Origin: Ochromonas danica
Taxonomy: Eukaryota; Sar; Chrysophyceae; Chromulinales; Chromulinaceae
DNA: 64,000 nucleotides
Direction: 5' to 3'
Assembly: GCA_015146655.1 (NCBI GenBank)
Contig: VKHL01000058.1
Span: 1-64,000 of the forward strand
Below, piece by piece: positions 62,264 to 64,000 of the stretch. How positions within the stretch are numbered: position 1 is the stretch's first letter; the number at the start of each line of letters is the position of its first letter. The notes beneath the pieces were generated by a model that made no database searches, was not told the origin of the DNA, and worked only from the letters and a program-made list of their open reading frames with translations. The translations under genes and the position numbers were made by a program.

Positions 62264-63310
62264 TAACTTAATGCGACTTGGTCTCCACGATCCCGATGTT
62301 GTTTGTCATTGCGAATCAATATGACAGCATACACGTATTCAACTCCATCCTATTTCTTGCTTTGTATATCCACCTCCCATATCAACTCTTTCAGTGTAGA
62401 TTTAATGCCAGCAGAAAAAGTGGCATGAATCAAGACATTTTCTTCCCACCAGCTAGGTTATTGTGTCGGGGCCCAAGCCTTTCAACAAGGCATTGATTGT
62501 ACCAACAATAATATCGATGTACATTCACGGGGAATTAAATAGCCTGAAGGATATGCCAGGGATATGGTATTGTTGACGATATATGAAAATCGCACGGGTC
62601 GTATTTTCGCTCAAATTGAAGCTGGGATTACCTTTGGATAGCATATGGGCCGTCATTCCTTAAACTATAACATTCCTAGTATTAGAAAAGCTTAGAAACA
62701 TTTGTGGAAGCCTCGAGAGCGGCTGAATGTCAATCAAAACGTAAACGGAATGCACAGGAGCCAAACCTCAACAAGAAGCCCAGTAATAATGACGTCAAAC
62801 AAAGTCATAGTGGTTCTTTTAGGCTCCAAGCCTCGTAGGTATATGTTTGCCAGTCTCATGTGTGTGTTGATGGATATCACTAAACTCCTGTTAATAAGCA
62901 CTTCGCTTTGAATGGATGTATTGGGAGTAATTATGTGCACAAAGCTGAACATCAAACTCACGTACTTATCATTTGGTTGTTACCCATGGAAAATTTAGCC
63001 GTGAAGACCCAGCTTAGCTTTAGACAAGCCATTGGCCTTAAAGAAATCTATGGAGAGTAATGTACGAATATATTTAATTTATCATGATCACCCTGCAGCC
63101 TCTCCTTTAATAAACACTTGAAAAGGCGCTTGTTGGGAGTTATGTTACTACATAATCCCAGATTATTCGTCTAGATGTTCCGTCTGCACACTTGTCGTGT
63201 GCTTGTGGCTCATTCTGTACGGCCAATCATGTTACTATATCTAACGTCGCGGTCTATGCGTCAGACTTATCAACAAAAATTTCAAAATTCCATCCACATT
63301 GTGCAAGAGA
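62264..63310. other. Intergenic, with a diverged ~50-bp direct repeat
   Basis: About 1 kb without a recognisable gene. CTCCTGTTAATAAGCACTT ... TTGGGAGTAATTATG (about 62885-62936) and CTCCTTTAATAAACACTT ... TTGGGAGTTATG (about 63102-63146) look like old copies of one unit. The short open frames have no domain. Confidence 0.4.
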
Positions 63311-64000
63311 CTAATCCACAACAGAAGCAATGAACAGCAAAACGCTAACCAAGGATATAAAAACAGTAACCAACTGTCCTGAAGTAAAATAGCTATGTAG
63401 TAAGGTACTCTGTCCTATGAACTGTAGTCGATCAACTTTATCTTGAGAGGTAGCATGATAGCAATAGAGGATTTCTGCTCGCAACACCATCACAGCAAAG
63501 ATGGATATTGTTACAAGAATTAACACAAATCCAAATGAAGCACCTGTTTTCACATATTGTTCCATGTACCCGGATATAATGGGGCAGACAACCCTTGCAA
63601 AAGATCCCATGAAAGCAAATAAACTTTGAGTTTTACCTTGCTTGCCAGTTTTCTGGAGAATCGAGAAGATACCCAAGACAGCACTATTGCCCACTGGATA
63701 AGCCAAGGCGTAGACCAAATAGAGTGCCACCACAAATCTCCACATTGATTTGGAGCTATGAACATCTTCTCCCAAGGCACTCCATGACATGGCAAACAAT
63801 TGAGCAACTCCCAACAATCCCAAGCCCCCAACCATAAGGGTAAAATCAGAAAAGTTCCTACACCAAAGCTGTTGAAAGTAGATTAACTGCAGAGTTCCAA
63901 TCGAACCTGCAATCGATACTATTAATCCTAACCAAATCTGAGATAAATTATACTCATCCAGTAGCATATGAGAGGCTTGTGTTTCAAAGACTGCAATAGC
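63311..64000 (-). CDS. MFSD8/CLN7-like carrier, 5' part beyond window
   Basis: 229 residues of the C-terminal half of a major facilitator protein; the frame is open to the last base of the window and continues past it. AVFETQASHMLLDEYNLSQ resembles the VFET motif opening the second half of MFSD8 (CLN7), and at least five hydrophobic helices follow (IWLGLIVSIAGSIGTLQL, FVVALYLVYALAYPVGNS, FMGSFARVVCPIISGYM and others). MFSD8 is a lysosomal membrane protein reported to carry chloride. There is a second lysosomal-type carrier gene at 55832-57408. Introns in the missing part cannot be judged. Confidence 0.8.
   Translation of the reverse strand, partial: AIAVFETQASHMLLDEYNLSQIWLGLIVSIAGSIGTLQLIYFQQLWCRNFSDFTLMVGGLGLLGVAQLFAMSWSALGEDVHSSKSMWRFVVALYLVYALAYPVGNSAVLGIFSILQKTGKQGKTQSLFAFMGSFARVVCPIISGYMEQYVKTGASFGFVLILVTISIFAVMVLRAEILYCYHATSQDKVDRLQFIGQSTLLHSYFTSGQLVTVFISLVSVLLFIASVVD

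Overview
The window is a gene-dense stretch of nuclear DNA from a eukaryotic microbe. Spliceosomal GT-AG introns are mostly 59-95 nt, neighbouring genes are close and often divergent, coding DNA is A/T-leaning, and stop codons are standard. Two proteins start with a signal peptide followed directly by an aromatic-led transit peptide: anthranilate phosphoribosyltransferase (VSA|FQP) and a carbamoyltransferase (TEA|FGF). That is the ASAFAP-type address of red-lineage secondary plastids. A secreted UBA-thioredoxin-PUB protein that fits the periplastid import machinery (SELMA), and a 7TM receptor fused to an inositol 5-phosphatase, both point to a plastid-bearing stramenopile or a near relative. 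This placement is inference; no rRNA or plastid marker lies in the window.

Layout. 1-13 kb is a dynamic accessory-like region. It holds three MATH-BTB genes or parts plus a decayed BTB scrap, the UBA-Trx-PUB gene and a broken copy of its 3' end, a predicted dsRBD/winged-helix/Schlafen gene, and a hAT DNA transposon with one internal stop. 13.6-29.9 kb holds an unknown two-exon gene, RAB6, a very large ARM-repeat gene with a microsatellite-filled intron and a 10-N assembly gap, a GPI-type Cys-rich protein, a DNAJC21/Jjj1-like chaperone, a lumenal TPR protein and panB. 30.1-30.4 kb contains two adjacent long foldback hairpins. 31.4-44.4 kb holds the GPCR-5-phosphatase-C2 fusion, the carbamoyltransferase, a maltose-type O-acetyltransferase and two head-to-head ABCG half-transporters. 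45-64 kb holds a His-rich membrane protein, a GT92-like glycosyltransferase, an atypical SDR, an ankyrin-F-box protein, an NTPDase, TrpD, an MFSD1-like carrier, an HMCES/SRAP protein, a flavohaemoglobin, a secretory JmjC oxygenase and, cut by the window end, an MFSD8-like carrier.

How they fit together. Several products are plastid-related: TrpD makes tryptophan precursors, the PUB protein may work in protein import, and the carbamoyltransferase has an unknown product. Several act in the endomembrane or lysosomal system (RAB6, NTPDase, GT92, MFSD1/MFSD8-like carriers). Others belong to ubiquitin signalling (MATH-BTB, F-box) or to lipid and receptor signalling. Two inverted paralogue pairs (BTB and ABCG) carry nearly or fully identical internal tracts beside diverged flanks, which suggests gene conversion is active here. 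Many starts were set at the first sensible ATG, and introns were placed by eye from frame, GT/AG sites and family alignment.
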